A stretch of 64,000 nt of DNA from Pontibacter beigongshangensis (GCF_014332515.1 NZ_VFSD01000012.1:62001-126000), one strand, 5' to 3'; numbered from the stretch's first letter, positions 25,934 to 36,600 are shown. Numbers and translations: made by a program. The notes: a model not told the origin generated them from the letters alone.

Positions 25934-28060
25934 ATGGAAAACTCTGTAGCCACGAAAAATTATAAGTACGTAAGTTACCTTTGGGATGAGGAGGTTGCTA
26001 AGTCTTTTGGCGATGATCAAGTTGGATTACTGATTTACCGCTCTAACTTATTGGGCGCCGACCTGCGCCTGACAAACTATGCCGGTGGTAATACCAGCTG
26101 CAAAACAGTTGAGAAAGACCCTCTTACCGGGAATGACGTGGACGTGATGTGGGTGAAAGGCTCCGGCGGCGACTTGGGTACTTTGAAGAAGAGTGGCCTG
26201 GCAGGACTTTACCTGGAGAAGCTGCACAGCCTGAAAAACGTGTATCGTGGCCTGGAGCACGAAGATGAGATGGTGGCGCTGTTTAACCGCTGCATCTACG
26301 ACCTCGACTCCAAAGCTCCGTCTATCGACACGCCGCTGCACGCTTTCCTGCCATTCAAGCACATCGACCACCTGCACCCGGATGCTATCATTGCTATTGC
26401 TGCCTCTAAAGACGGCGAAAGAATAACCAAAGAACTCTTCGGAGGTAAACTGGCCTGGGTGAAGTGGCAAAAGCCTGGTTTCGACCTGGGTCTGCTGCTG
26501 GAGAAAACAGTACAGGAGAATCCGGGCATTACGGGCCTGATCCTGGGAAGCCACGGCCTGTTTACCTGGGGCGACACCGCATACGAAAGCTATGTGAACA
26601 CCCTGGATACCATTGAGCGTGCCTCTGAGTACCTGAACGAAAACTTCGGCAAGAACCGCCCTGTTTTTGGTGGTGCTAAAATAGAGTCGCTGCCAAAAGA
26701 GGAGCGCCTGGAAAAAGCCAGTGCGCTTATCCCGATCCTGAGAGGATTCACTTCCAGCCAGAACCGCATGATCGGCCACTTCACTGACGATGAGCGCGTA
26801 CTGGAATACATCAACAGCAACGACCTGGACAAACTGGCTCCGCTTGGTACCAGCTGCCCGGACCACTTCCTGCGCACAAAAATCCGTCCGCTGGTACTGA
26901 ACCTGGCTCCTGACGCTGATCTTTCGGACACAGAAGCTGTAAAAGCACAGATTGCAAAGCAGTTCGAAGCCTACCGTGCCGATTACACTGCTTACTATGA
27001 GCGTAGCAAGCACCACAACAGCCCGGCTATCCGCGATACCAACCCGGTTATTATTATTTATCCAGGTGTAGGTATGTTCTCTTTTGCCAAAGACAAGCAG
27101 ACAACCCGCGTGTCCAGCGAATTCTATATCAATGCCATTAACGTGATGAAAGGCGCTGAGGCCATCTCTGAATACCAGGGACTGCCGGAGCAGGAGGCCT
27201 TTAACATTGAGTACTGGTTATTGGAAGAGGCGAAACTGCAGCGTATGCCAAAGGAGAAAGCCCTGTCGCGTAAAATTGCGCTGGTAACAGGAGCATCTGG
27301 CGGTATAGGCAAAGCCATTGCTGAGAAAATGGCCCAGGAAGGTGCCTGCGTAGTTTTGACCGACATGAACGCAGAAGCACTGGAAGAAGCAAAAGCTGAA
27401 TTCGAAAGCAAATTCTCGAAAGACATTGTAGCCACGGCCGTAGTAAACGTAACAGACCCGCAAGCCATTGTTGACTCCTTCAAGAAAGCAAACCTTGCGT
27501 TTGGTGGTGTAGACATTGTAGTAAACTGCGCCGGTCTTTCTATCTCTAAATCTATTACAGACACAACTGAGGCCGATTACGATATTCTGCAGGACGTGCT
27601 GGTAAAAGGACAGTTCCTGGTATCGAAAGAAGCTGTAAAAGTGCTGCGCAAGCAGGCTACCGGTGGCGACATCGTGAACATTGCCAGCAAGAACGGTATC
27701 GTATCAGGCCCGAACAACGTGGCTTACGGTACTGCCAAAGCAGCTCAGATGCACATGTCGCGCCTGTTGGCTGCCGAGCTTGGCCCCGACAAGATCCGTG
27801 TGAACGTGGTTAACCCGGACGCCGTAATTCGTGGCAGCAAAATTTGGGGAAGCGGATGGGCTGCAGGCCGTGCGAAAGCGTACGGCATCAGCATCGAAGA
27901 ACTTCCGGCTTATTATGCCAAGCGTACGGTGCTGAACGAAGAGATTCTGGCCGAAGACATCGCAAATGCTGTGTTTGTGTTTGTTGGCGGCCTGATGAAC
28001 AAGAGCACAGGCAACGTGCTGAACGTAGATGGTGGTGTTCCGGCAGCTTTCCTGCGATAA
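25934..28060 (+). CDS. rhaEW: Bifunctional L-rhamnulose-1-phosphate aldolase / L-lactaldehyde dehydrogenase
   Basis: 708 residues in two parts. Residues ~1-420 are a class II aldolase domain with zinc ligands in the region PFKHIDHLHPDA and GSHGLFTWG. Residues ~430-705 are a short-chain dehydrogenase with TGASGGIGKA (nucleotide-binding) and the catalytic Ser/Tyr/Lys in VNIASKNGIVSGPNNVAYGTAKAA. The first domain splits rhamnulose 1-phosphate into dihydroxyacetone phosphate and L-lactaldehyde, and the second oxidises lactaldehyde to L-lactate with NAD. The fusion is the known RhaEW type. The product, L-lactate, can enter the LutABC complex encoded 16 kb away. Confidence 0.95.
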   Translation: MENSVATKNYKYVSYLWDEEVAKSFGDDQVGLLIYRSNLLGADLRLTNYAGGNTSCKTVEKDPLTGNDVDVMWVKGSGGDLGTLKKSGLAGLYLEKLHSLKNVYRGLEHEDEMVALFNRCIYDLDSKAPSIDTPLHAFLPFKHIDHLHPDAIIAIAASKDGERITKELFGGKLAWVKWQKPGFDLGLLLEKTVQENPGITGLILGSHGLFTWGDTAYESYVNTLDTIERASEYLNENFGKNRPVFGGAKIESLPKEERLEKASALIPILRGFTSSQNRMIGHFTDDERVLEYINSNDLDKLAPLGTSCPDHFLRTKIRPLVLNLAPDADLSDTEAVKAQIAKQFEAYRADYTAYYERSKHHNSPAIRDTNPVIIIYPGVGMFSFAKDKQTTRVSSEFYINAINVMKGAEAISEYQGLPEQEAFNIEYWLLEEAKLQRMPKEKALSRKIALVTGASGGIGKAIAEKMAQEGACVVLTDMNAEALEEAKAEFESKFSKDIVATAVVNVTDPQAIVDSFKKANLAFGGVDIVVNCAGLSISKSITDTTEADYDILQDVLVKGQFLVSKEAVKVLRKQATGGDIVNIASKNGIVSGPNNVAYGTAKAAQMHMSRLLAAELGPDKIRVNVVNPDAVIRGSKIWGSGWAAGRAKAYGISIEELPAYYAKRTVLNEEILAEDIANAVFVFVGGLMNKSTGNVLNVDGGVPAAFLR

Positions 28061-28200
28061 GCTGATACACGCGTAGCAAGGCATTTTAGGTACAAAATTT
28101 ATTAGGTGCCGGTATATGGGTTTTCAGCTCAGGAACCTCTATATTGCATCTGTAGATTTATGAAAGTGAATTTGTCTTTACACCAACTAAGAATAGTCTG

Positions 28201-28268
28201 AAAGCAGACGGTTGTATCGGACGTGGAAACAGAATAGCCACACCCGGACAACCGTCTGCTTTTTTTAT
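28201..28268 (+). terminator. Hairpin between rhaEW and rhaI
   Basis: 15-bp perfect inverted repeat (28201-28215 and 28248-28262) closed by an additional inner stem and followed by TTTTTTATTT. A strong terminator shape inside a catabolic operon; it may reduce or condition downstream expression. Confidence 0.8.
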
Positions 28269-28300
28269 TTACACGAGTTATCACCGACTTCATATAAATT

Positions 28301-29584
28301 ATGATTCTAGACAAATCTTTGATTGAGAAGCATAACCATGCAAATCAATCGTTGCATAAAAAGAAATTTGAAGGTCTTTCTGCTGTACTGGGCGATGAAG
28401 GACATGATGTAAAAACTATACTGGAGAAAATTGCCGCTTTCCAGATCGCGATTCCGAGCTGGGCCTTAGGCACAGGTGGCACGCGTTTTGGCCGCTTTGC
28501 AGGCGGCGGTGAGCCCCGCAGCCTCGAAGAAAAGATTGAAGATGTAGGCCTGCTGCATGCCCTTAACCAATCCAGCAACTCTATCTCCCTGCACATTCCC
28601 TGGGATATTCCGAAAGACCCTAAAGCCATCACACAACTGGCTTCTTCTTTTGAACTTGGTTTTGATGCCGTAAACTCCAACACGTTCCAGGATCAGGCCG
28701 ACCAGAAAGAATCTTACAAGTTCGGCTCTCTTTCGCACACCGACAAAAGCGTGCGCGACCAGGCTGTTCAGCACAACATAGAGGTAATCCGCCATGGCGT
28801 TGCGCTTGGCTCCAAGGCCCTCACGATCTGGCTTTCTGATGGCACCGACTTCCCGGGCCAGCAAAATTTCAGGCGCATGTTTGAACGAACGTTAGATTCG
28901 ATTCAGCAAATCTATGCCGAGCTGCCTGCCGATTGGAAAGTGCTGGTAGAATACAAACCGTACGAGCCGCACTTCTACTCTACTGTGATCGCCGACTGGG
29001 GCACTTCGCTCCTGTTCTGCAACAAGCTGGGCGAAAAAGCGGTTGGCCTTGTGGACCTGGGCCACCACCTGCCAAACACCAACATCGAGCAGATCGTGTC
29101 GCGCTTCCTGATGGAAGGCAAGCTGGGTGGTTTCCACTTCAACGACTCCAAGTACGGCGACGACGACCTGACAGTAGGTTCTATTAAGCCTTACCAGCTG
29201 TTCCTGATCTTCAACGAACTGGTAGAAGGTATGTCGAGCCCCGAAATTAAAAATCCGGAGCTTAGCTGGATGATCGACGCGAGCCACAACATTAAAGATC
29301 CGTTGGAAGACCTGCTGCAGTCGGTGGAGGCGATTAAAATAGCGTACGCACAGGCACTGATCATAGACCGTCCGGCGTTAGAGAAAGCACAGGCAGAAAA
29401 TGATGCGACCCTGGCGCAGGAAATTATGCAGAATGCTTACCGCACCGATGTAAGGCCTTTACTGGCCGAAGCACGTCAGCAGGCAGGTGCAACCCTGAAC
29501 CCGGTAGGTTTCTACCGTGAGTCTAAAATCAGGGAGCAAATGGTGAGCCAGCGTGGCGCAAAATCTTTTGCTACCGGTTTGTAA
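28301..29584 (+). CDS. rhaI: L-rhamnose isomerase (RhaI type)
   Basis: 427 residues. A xylose-isomerase-like TIM barrel of the Pseudomonas stutzeri L-rhamnose isomerase type, distinct from RhaA. Candidate metal and catalytic residues lie in LVEYKPYEPHFYS, VDLGHHLPNTN and FHFNDSKYGDDDLTVG. It converts L-rhamnose to L-rhamnulose in the cytoplasm. The gene follows a terminator-like hairpin after rhaEW and precedes rhaB with 108 bases between. The assignment is firm because isomerase, kinase and aldolase are contiguous. Confidence 0.93.
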   Translation: MILDKSLIEKHNHANQSLHKKKFEGLSAVLGDEGHDVKTILEKIAAFQIAIPSWALGTGGTRFGRFAGGGEPRSLEEKIEDVGLLHALNQSSNSISLHIPWDIPKDPKAITQLASSFELGFDAVNSNTFQDQADQKESYKFGSLSHTDKSVRDQAVQHNIEVIRHGVALGSKALTIWLSDGTDFPGQQNFRRMFERTLDSIQQIYAELPADWKVLVEYKPYEPHFYSTVIADWGTSLLFCNKLGEKAVGLVDLGHHLPNTNIEQIVSRFLMEGKLGGFHFNDSKYGDDDLTVGSIKPYQLFLIFNELVEGMSSPEIKNPELSWMIDASHNIKDPLEDLLQSVEAIKIAYAQALIIDRPALEKAQAENDATLAQEIMQNAYRTDVRPLLAEARQQAGATLNPVGFYRESKIREQMVSQRGAKSFATGL

Positions 29585-29630
29585 TTTCTGTCTTAAGCAA
29601 AAGCTTACGTAAAGATTATTTCTATATTTC

Positions 29631-29672
29631 AACCAGCCGGGAGCTTGCCCCTGGCTGGTTGATTTTTTCTTT
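29631..29672 (+). terminator. Hairpin between rhaI and rhaB
   Basis: AACCAGCC (29631-29638) pairs with GGCTGGTT (29653-29660), with an inner GGG/CCC, followed by GATTTTTTCTTTTT. Second terminator-like structure in the rhamnose cluster. Confidence 0.78.
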
Positions 29673-29692
29673 TTATTATTAATTAGCAAGTT

Positions 29693-31018
29693 ATGGTGCC
29701 TTGTGTTGCAGTATTTGATATTGGTAAGACAAATAAGAAATTCCTTCTGTTTGATCAGAACTACCAGATCATTAAAGATGAAGAAACGAGTTTTGAGGAG
29801 ATAACAGACGACGATGGGGATAGCGGGGAGGACTTAACGGCGCTGGCCAACTGGCTCCGCAGTACCTGGCAAACCCTGGAGGCAGATACGAACTTTGATG
29901 TAAAAGCCGTAAACTTTACGACCTATGGTGCCAGCCTGGTTCACCTGAACAGCCAAGGGGAGCCGATTACGCCCTTATACAACTACCTGAAACCATTCCC
30001 GCTGGGCCTGGAAGAGCAGTTTTATAAAGCCTATGGCGATAAAATGCTGGTAGCGGCACAAACCTCTTCGCCTGCGCTGGGCATGCTGAACTCAGGCCTG
30101 CAACTCTATTGGCTAAAATACGGCAAACCTGATGTGTTCCGTGAGATTGCACACTCCATACACTTGCCACAGTATATTTCATTTCTGTTTACCGGGCAAA
30201 TGGCGACTGACTACACCAGCCTGGGCTGTCATACCGCCTTGTGGAGCTTCGAGAAAAACTCGTACCACGACTGGGTTAGGGCAGAAGGCTTAGACAAGCT
30301 GTTTCCGCCCCTGCGCCAGCACAGTGAGCCGACCGAAATTACGTTCAGAGGAAAAGTAATTAAAGCAGGGTTAGGCCTCCACGACAGCTCCTCCGCCCTG
30401 ATCCCGTACCTGAAGCAGTACCAGGAGCCGTTTTTGCTGCTTTCTACAGGCACCTGGGGAATAACCCTAAATCCGTTTGCCAAAAAGCACCTCACCATTG
30501 CTGAACTGAAACAGGACTGCCTGCAATACCTGACTTATACCGGAAACCCGGTGAAGGCATCGCGCAAGTTTATCGGCAACGCCCACGAAGTACAGGTAAA
30601 ACTACTGGCCGAGCATTACCAGAAACCCGCCGATTATTTTAAGCAGGTAGCTTACAACGAAAGTCTTATTGAGAACTTCGGGGGTAGCACGTCGCCAGAC
30701 GCCGCTAATGAAGTGCTGGTGAAAGACAAGATTGCCACCGCCGTGCAGATAGAGCTGGACCTGGCCTTGTACAATTCTTATGAAGAGGCTTATCATCAGC
30801 TGGTGGTTGAACTCGCAGAACAGCAGATACCGTCGATTCTGCTGGCCGCTGAAGGAGACACCAACAATTTCAGCATACTGCTGGTAGATGGCGGCTTTAG
30901 CAAAAACCCGATCTTTATGGCGCTGTTACAAAAAACCTTCCCCAACCTGCGCATGAAAGCGGGTAAGTCGGCACAGGGTACTGCGCTTGGCGCAGCCCTG
31001 GTGATGGATGCATTCTAG
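29693..31018 (+). CDS. rhaB: FGGY family rhamnulokinase
   Basis: 441 residues. The FGGY kinase fold is shown by the N-terminal phosphate motif VFDIGKTNKKFLLFD, the mid-region GTWGITLNPF, and the adenosine motif VDGGFSKNPIFMALL near residue 400, ending SAQGTALGAALVM. It would phosphorylate L-rhamnulose at C1 with ATP. The GKTN form in place of GTxN is the variant seen in many Bacteroidota rhamnulokinases. It is the last gene of the cluster, closed by the bidirectional terminator at 31154-31215. Confidence 0.92.
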   Translation: MVPCVAVFDIGKTNKKFLLFDQNYQIIKDEETSFEEITDDDGDSGEDLTALANWLRSTWQTLEADTNFDVKAVNFTTYGASLVHLNSQGEPITPLYNYLKPFPLGLEEQFYKAYGDKMLVAAQTSSPALGMLNSGLQLYWLKYGKPDVFREIAHSIHLPQYISFLFTGQMATDYTSLGCHTALWSFEKNSYHDWVRAEGLDKLFPPLRQHSEPTEITFRGKVIKAGLGLHDSSSALIPYLKQYQEPFLLLSTGTWGITLNPFAKKHLTIAELKQDCLQYLTYTGNPVKASRKFIGNAHEVQVKLLAEHYQKPADYFKQVAYNESLIENFGGSTSPDAANEVLVKDKIATAVQIELDLALYNSYEEAYHQLVVELAEQQIPSILLAAEGDTNNFSILLVDGGFSKNPIFMALLQKTFPNLRMKAGKSAQGTALGAALVMDAF

Positions 31019-31084
31019 TTTAATGCTCCCTGCATGCTGCTCAAAGGCTTGCAGCGCTCGAACCAGTATGGGCCAGCATAACGT

Positions 31085-31140
31085 GCAGCAACAGCAGCAG
31101 TCCGGGTTAGCTCCGGAGGGGCATTTTTATTAGAATAATT
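31085..31140 (-). repeat. CCTCCGGAGG element copy 10
   Basis: Minus orientation: AATTATTCTAATAAAAATG, then CCCCTCCGGAGC and a CTGCTGCTGTTGCTG tail. Between rhaB and the long inverted repeat. Confidence 0.88.
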
Positions 31141-31153
31141 GACCAGGAGCTAT

Positions 31154-31215
31154 ACAACTCATCTAACAAAAAAGGAAGCACTTTGCAGGACTTCCTTTTT
31201 TGTTAGATGAGTTGT
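31154..31215. terminator. 25-bp perfect bidirectional terminator
   Basis: Two 25-base arms (31154-31178 and 31191-31215) are exact reverse complements with a 12-nt loop, and both flanks are A/T rich. It sits between the convergent rhaB and CsbD genes and ends 1 base before the CsbD stop. Confidence 0.9.
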
Positions 31216-31216
31216 A

Positions 31217-31402
31217 TTACAAACTTCTTAACCATTTAATTACTTCATCGCGGGACTTACCTGTCTTTTGTTGCAGGCGGCCATATAGTTCGTCGTCTTT
31301 GCCTTCCTCGTAGCGAAGATCATCATCGCTCAGGTCGCCGTAGGCTTGTTTTACCTTACCTTTTATCTCGTTCCAGCGGCCTTTTAATTCTAATCTATCC
31401 AT
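31217..31402 (-). CDS. CsbD family stress protein
   Basis: 61 residues. [29 protein letters not shown] is the CsbD signature, with high charge and the [10 protein letters not shown] repeat-like helix. CsbD-family proteins are small, soluble and induced by stress in many bacteria; their molecular role is unclear. It is a single-gene unit convergent with the rhamnose operon, sharing the perfect 25-bp terminator. Confidence 0.9.
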   Translation of the reverse strand: MDRLELKGRWNEIKGKVKQAYGDLSDDDLRYEEGKDDELYGRLQQKTGKSRDEVIKWLRSL

Positions 31403-31491
31403 AGTTGGGTTTGTTTAAGTTAAACTCGATACCTTAAAAACGCATATGGCTGCGCAAGGTTGATGAGCAGCTTCAGAACTGTGATAATTCC

Positions 31492-31540
31492 AAATTATTC
31501 TAATCAAAAAGCCCTTTCAGAGCATTTGGCCGCTGCTCCT
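31492..31540 (+). repeat. CCTCCGGAGG element copy 11
   Basis: AAATTATTCTAATC then AAAAAGCCCTTTCAGAGC, with a CGCTGCTCC tail. Diverged core. Confidence 0.7.
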
Positions 31541-31639
31541 AGAGGTTAACGGCTGTTGGCAATAACGGAAGCTAATCAGCAGAAAGTGGCATAAATGCTT
31601 TTGAACACGAGTATCTGAAAGCGTGTTACAATTAATTTC

Positions 31640-31690
31640 AAATTATTCGAATGGAAATGGCCTTCCGGAGGCTGTTGTTAATGGTGCTGC
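31640..31690 (+). repeat. CCTCCGGAGG element copy 12
   Basis: AAATTATTCGAATGG, then AAATGGCCTTCCGGAGGC, and a GCTGTTGTTAATGGTGCTGC tail. Confidence 0.85.
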
Positions 31691-31772
31691 ACAAGGGCTC
31701 TGTTCTTGTCGCTAATTTCTAAAAATTAATCTTTTATGAACCAATTGAGAGCAGGATCACCAGGAAAAAAAA

Positions 31773-31803
31773 GCTCCTGAAGGGCATTTTGATTAGAATA
31801 ATT
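31773..31803 (-). repeat. CCTCCGGAGG element copy 13
   Basis: Minus orientation: AATTATTCTAATCAAAATG, then CCCTTCAGGAGC. No tail. It faces copy 12. Confidence 0.75.
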
Positions 31804-31840
31804 TCGATAGTTCAAGTTAGAGCGCCCTGTACCAGAATGC

Positions 31841-31874
31841 AAGAAAAAGGGCCTCCATGTTCTGGAAGCCCTTT
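31841..31874 (-). terminator. Terminator of the FAS1/SusCD operon
   Basis: AAAGGGC (31846-31852) pairs with GCCCTTT (31868-31874), extended by TCC/GGA, with a T run on the minus strand beyond. It lies 24 bases past the SusD stop. Confidence 0.75.
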
Positions 31875-31897
31875 CAATATAAATACCCAACATAACT

Positions 31898-33634
31898 TTA
31901 CTCCCAACGGAACGGCAGGAACCAATTGGCTGGATTCATCAGCTTCGCATGCGCTGCCGCTGCACCTGGGTCGTTGGCTTTTTGTAACTTGGCATATACC
32001 CGGTCAGCCAGAAACTTTGGGTCATTTCGGCGCCTGGCCACCCGTAGCAGGTCGCTCCAGCGGTTCCCTTCGTAGGCAAGCTCTAAGGCTGCTTCATCCA
32101 CAAGCTTTTCTTCTATGTACAGTATTGAGTCCTGGTCAGTATTGTTCTCTGGCATTTCGAGGTGCCTTAAGTTTGCCCTTCCTCTAATACCGGCACTCTG
32201 GTGCCAAGGCTCCCGAATCACAAGCGAGCCTACGTTGGCGTTTCGGAAATTGAAGTCATACGGGAAAGGCTGAAAAGTCTCATGCTTCTGGTAGATATCG
32301 GAGATGTTGGCATCCTCGTAAGCAGTACGACCGTGGTTCAGCAAGGCCCAGGCAATTTTCCGTTGGTTATCGCGGTTTGCGGCTTCTGAATAACGCAGGT
32401 GCAATAGCGCGGCCCGGTACAGGAACCATTTGCCAGTGGTTTCCAGCGGAGCCAGCGGGCTATAGTTATAGATGTGCTTCATAATAACCGGTTGGCCATT
32501 CTGCATCTTCCAGGTCCAGCGCCCACGCTGGTCCCACGGGAAACCATTCAGCTGCTCTTGTTCATTCCACATGTCCATGGCATGTTTTGTGGGTCTTACC
32601 AGGTAGTCGCCGCCTGTGTTGGAGAACAGTTTCACGAAAGGGTTCTTAGGCTCGAACCGGCTGTCGAACTGCATATACCAGATCCACTCCCAGTTAAAAA
32701 TGGCGTCGGGCGTGCGCATAAACATCGATCTCCAGCCTTTGTTAGGGTCCTCCACAAGCGAGCGGGTATCCTGTTCAGCATATCGCAGGTAGCCCACGGT
32801 CAGGTCGTTGTTAGTGGCAACATCGGCCCAGGTTACTTTATAGGAGGTAAAGATGTTCACATTTCCATTCGGGCCTTCCATTACCTGCTTATACTGCTCG
32901 GCTGCCTTGCGGTAATCGTTGTTCCAGAGGTAAAGGTCCGCCATCAACACCCTCTTGTTGATAAAGTACTTGTTGGTGTTATAGCCATCAATTACCCGGT
33001 TCATGGTGTTGAGTTCCGAGTACTGTTCTTTGTATGGCAGCGCTTCCATAACCCTGATCAGTTCCTGCACCATCTCGCCCAGGTTAAGCACCGGAAACCT
33101 CGACAGGTCTTTCACATCGTTGATCTTTGCCAGCGGATCGGTAATGTAGGGTACATTGCCGTAATGTATGGCCAGCTGCAGGTAAAGCCAGCTGCGCAAC
33201 GCGGCTATGTCTGAGTAACGCTCGGCATGCTCCGCCTCCGATATTTTACTTTCTACCTTCATGCGGTCGAAGTTGGTGAGCACGTCGTTGCAGTTCACGA
33301 TCAGTTCATAAAACGGCCGCGGATTGGCGTACTTATTCTCTGGAGTTACCGTATGGTTGCTTAGCTGCACCATGTCTTCTTTGGCAAATGGGGTCACTTC
33401 CATCAAATCGCCCCGCAGCTCGTTGAGCACCACATAATGCTCGGCCAAGCCAAGGAACTTACCATAGATCCCGATTACAGCTGCATCAGCGTCGAACTTA
33501 TCCTGGTAAAACTGTTCTGACTGAAGCGCATCATCTGGTTTCACATCCAGTATCTTTTCACAGGAAATCAAACTCAAACTGACCAACAGCACCGGAAACA
33601 CGCGCCTCATTGATTTGAATAATATCTTTTTCAT
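31898..33634 (-). CDS. SusD/RagB family lipoprotein, last gene of the FAS1/SusCD operon
   Basis: 578 residues. Lipoprotein signal with Cys 25 (SLSLISCEKIL), then the SusD opening LDVKPDDALQSEQFYQDKFDADAAVIGIYG, TPR-like helices through the middle and a final aromatic WFLPFRWE. SusD caps SusC and binds ligand at the cell surface. Its partner SusC gene lies 36 bases upstream. It closes the seven-gene operon and is followed by a terminator. The substrate is unknown, and no polysaccharide-degrading enzyme is nearby. Confidence 0.93.
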   Translation of the reverse strand: MKKILFKSMRRVFPVLLVSLSLISCEKILDVKPDDALQSEQFYQDKFDADAAVIGIYGKFLGLAEHYVVLNELRGDLMEVTPFAKEDMVQLSNHTVTPENKYANPRPFYELIVNCNDVLTNFDRMKVESKISEAEHAERYSDIAALRSWLYLQLAIHYGNVPYITDPLAKINDVKDLSRFPVLNLGEMVQELIRVMEALPYKEQYSELNTMNRVIDGYNTNKYFINKRVLMADLYLWNNDYRKAAEQYKQVMEGPNGNVNIFTSYKVTWADVATNNDLTVGYLRYAEQDTRSLVEDPNKGWRSMFMRTPDAIFNWEWIWYMQFDSRFEPKNPFVKLFSNTGGDYLVRPTKHAMDMWNEQEQLNGFPWDQRGRWTWKMQNGQPVIMKHIYNYSPLAPLETTGKWFLYRAALLHLRYSEAANRDNQRKIAWALLNHGRTAYEDANISDIYQKHETFQPFPYDFNFRNANVGSLVIREPWHQSAGIRGRANLRHLEMPENNTDQDSILYIEEKLVDEAALELAYEGNRWSDLLRVARRRNDPKFLADRVYAKLQKANDPGAAAAHAKLMNPANWFLPFRWE

Positions 33635-33670
33635 CAGATGATAATAAATTAGAATTAACTAAATTTTCTA

Positions 33671-36600
33671 CTAGAGCCCAAACCTTACACCAGCCAGCAA
33701 AGACCGCGACTGTGGCACCAGACCGGTATCGATCCCCTGCAACCTTACATCGGATGAACCGCTGAACTCCGGGTCGTAGCCCAGGTACTTGGTAAGGGTC
33801 AGGAGGTTGTTGCCAGTCATGTAAATGTTGGCATATTTGATGATCTTGGTTTTAACCGGCACCTGGTAAGCAATGGTTAGCGTGCGCAGTCTCAGGTAAG
33901 AACCGTCCTCTATCCAACGGTCTGAAAAGCGGTGGTTCCCTAAAGGGTCTCCCCAGTTGGCACGTGGCACGTCGGTCTGTTGCCCTTCGGTGCGCCATCT
34001 GTTCAATACATTCTCTGACTGGTTCTCAGCACCTTTCATCGACTCTAACTGGGCGCGGGTATAATTGTAGATGTCGTTGCCCACACTAAAGGTTACCAGG
34101 GCGTCCAGCGAAAAGCGTTTGAACTCCAGCCTGTTCGAGAACATGCCAAAGAAATCAGGATTAGAATTTCCGATTATTACCCGGTCGTTGTCATTGATCT
34201 CCTTGTCGCCATTTACATCGGTGAAGCGGATATCGCCGCCTCTGAACGGAACAAGCGAACCATCAGGCAGCTTCGTCCTGAAACCATCGGCATCGGCCTG
34301 GGCATCTGTAGCATAAACCCCATTGGTCTTATAGCCATAGAACAGGCCCACCGGCTCCCCGATTCTGGTCAGGATAGTAGCGCCGGCAAAATTTGTGGTC
34401 ATGTTATCGGTAGGCAGTGCCGTAATGCGGTTCTGGTTGGCCGCGTAAGTTAGACCTACCTGCCACTTTAAGGCGCCGGTTAACAGCTGGCTGTTTAGGG
34501 CTACCTCCACACCTTTATTTTCCATGGCACCGCTGTTGGCCAGCATGTACTCAAAGCCTGTTATTTTAGCCACTGGCTGGTAGGTCAGCATGTTGTCGGT
34601 CTTGGTCTGGTAAACATCCACGCTCAGGCCTACACGCTCATTCTTCAAGGCCAGATCGAAGCCCACGTTCATTTTGCGGTTTGTTTCCCACTGCAAAGCC
34701 GGATTGGCAATATTGCCACGCACAACTCCTTGCATGCCTAACAGGTTCTGCGACACGTACAATTGGCGGGAGGAGTAGTTGCCAATATCATCGTTGCCGG
34801 TAAGGCCATAGCTGGCGCGCACCTTCAGCACCTCAATTGCTTCTATGTTGGCCATGAAATTCTCAGAAGAAATCAGCCAGCCTGCCCCTACCGATGGGAA
34901 TACGCCAAATTTGTAGCCAAACATGCTCAGGGCACCATCAATTTCTTTTCCAAAGCGGGAAGAGCCGTCTATCCCCACGTTCACGTTCAGGAAGTACTTG
35001 TTGAGGACCTGGTAATCTACATTGGCGTAGTAGTTCAGCCAATTCCAGCGCCCGATGCCACCACCGGTCCTGCGCAGGGCATTAACCCCCATGCCAATGG
35101 TCTGAAGCTCGTCAGTAGCAGAGTTGTACCCAAGCCCAAAGTCATGCTCCCTCAGGTTATAGCTGTACCGCACACCCAGGTTGCTTTTAAACCCATGTAT
35201 ATTGTTGAACTCTTTGCCATACGACAGCTTTGTATCGTTGTAAAGCGAGAACAGACGCTGTAACTGGCTACCCATGCGGCTATATACCACCGCGTTGCTC
35301 AGCGTATCAGCCAGCACTCCTTTTCTGGGAATAAAGGTGCTCTCCCTCACTTTATCATATGTTATCCCGATCATGGTACTCAGGTTCAGGTTGGGCTTGA
35401 AGGCATAACCCGCCGATACCGATCCGAAGAAGCGATAGTTATTGTTAAGGAAGTTGGAGTTCTCTATAAGCGCCCTGGGGTTACTGATGTTGAATACATC
35501 TACATCTGTCAGGTTAGGCGACCTAACTCCTTCGTCGGAGATCACATTGGTGTTTACCAACGGTGACTTTACCAGGCCCAGGTAAAGCGGGTTGGTTTTA
35601 TGCTCTAGGCCCTCCTGCTGCACCTTGTTTTCGCTGTACGTAAACGCCAGGCGGGAGCTGGCTGTTAACTTAGGGCTGATCTGGTAATCGCCGTTGAAGC
35701 GTGTCGTGTAGCGGTCGTAATTTGACTCGTCCACAATCCCTTTCTGGTTCATGTAGCCAACCGAAAGCGCATACTTGGCAATATTGTCACCGCCAGTCAC
35801 ACGCAGGTTGTAGTTGTTATTGATCCCATTGCGGAGCACCTGGTCCTGCCAGTTGGTATTGTTATGGTAACTATAGTACCCGGGCCTCGTTGCATCGTCG
35901 TTCATAAATGGGAGTGCCTGAATATCAGAGTCGGATAAGCCACCGGTTTTAAGTACGTCGGCCAGGTATAGCCTGTAATCATCTGCCTGCAGTACCGGCA
36001 AGGCGCTTGGCCTAAAGTTTGCCCCGCCGAACGCCGAAAAGTCGATACGGGTGGCCAGGTCTTTGGCGTAGGCAGTTGTAATCAGCATGACACCGTTGGC
36101 AGCCTTGGAACCGTAGGTGGAAACAGCATCCTTAATAAAGGTAATATTCTCGATGTCTTTGATATCAATGTGCGCCAACGGGTTGGTATAGAAGCCATTG
36201 ATCAGGGAATTACTGTCGTCGTTCATGTCATAGATCATGCCATCTACGATAACAAGCGGCTGGTTTGTCCCGTTCAGCGAAGAAAAGCCCCGTAGAAACA
36301 TATTCGCTCCAATGCCGGAAGTACCTGATCGCCTTACAACATTCACACCAGCTATCTGGCCCTGCAGGTAACTGTCCGGCGTCTCGAACGAGCGTCCCCA
36401 TTTGTTTGGCATTCCTACCGTCACCACCGAGTTGGTGGTCGTGTTGAGGGATTGTTGATTGTTTGGCAGGTAGGCTTGGTTATAGATAGAATTGGCTGAG
36501 GCTTCTGATACGGCAACCAGCAGGTTACTTCTTCCTTTAACAGGTACCTGCTTTTGCTGAATACCATCCCCGGAGATAGTAAGGGTCGCCTTATCGGAGG

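Larger units (their letters stand above)
31403..31897. other. Intergenic region with three element copies
   Basis: 495 bases: element copies 11, 12 (plus) and 13 (minus) and the terminator of the large FAS1/SusCD operon at 31841-31874. The CsbD promoter should lie at 31403-31490. Confidence 0.6.
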
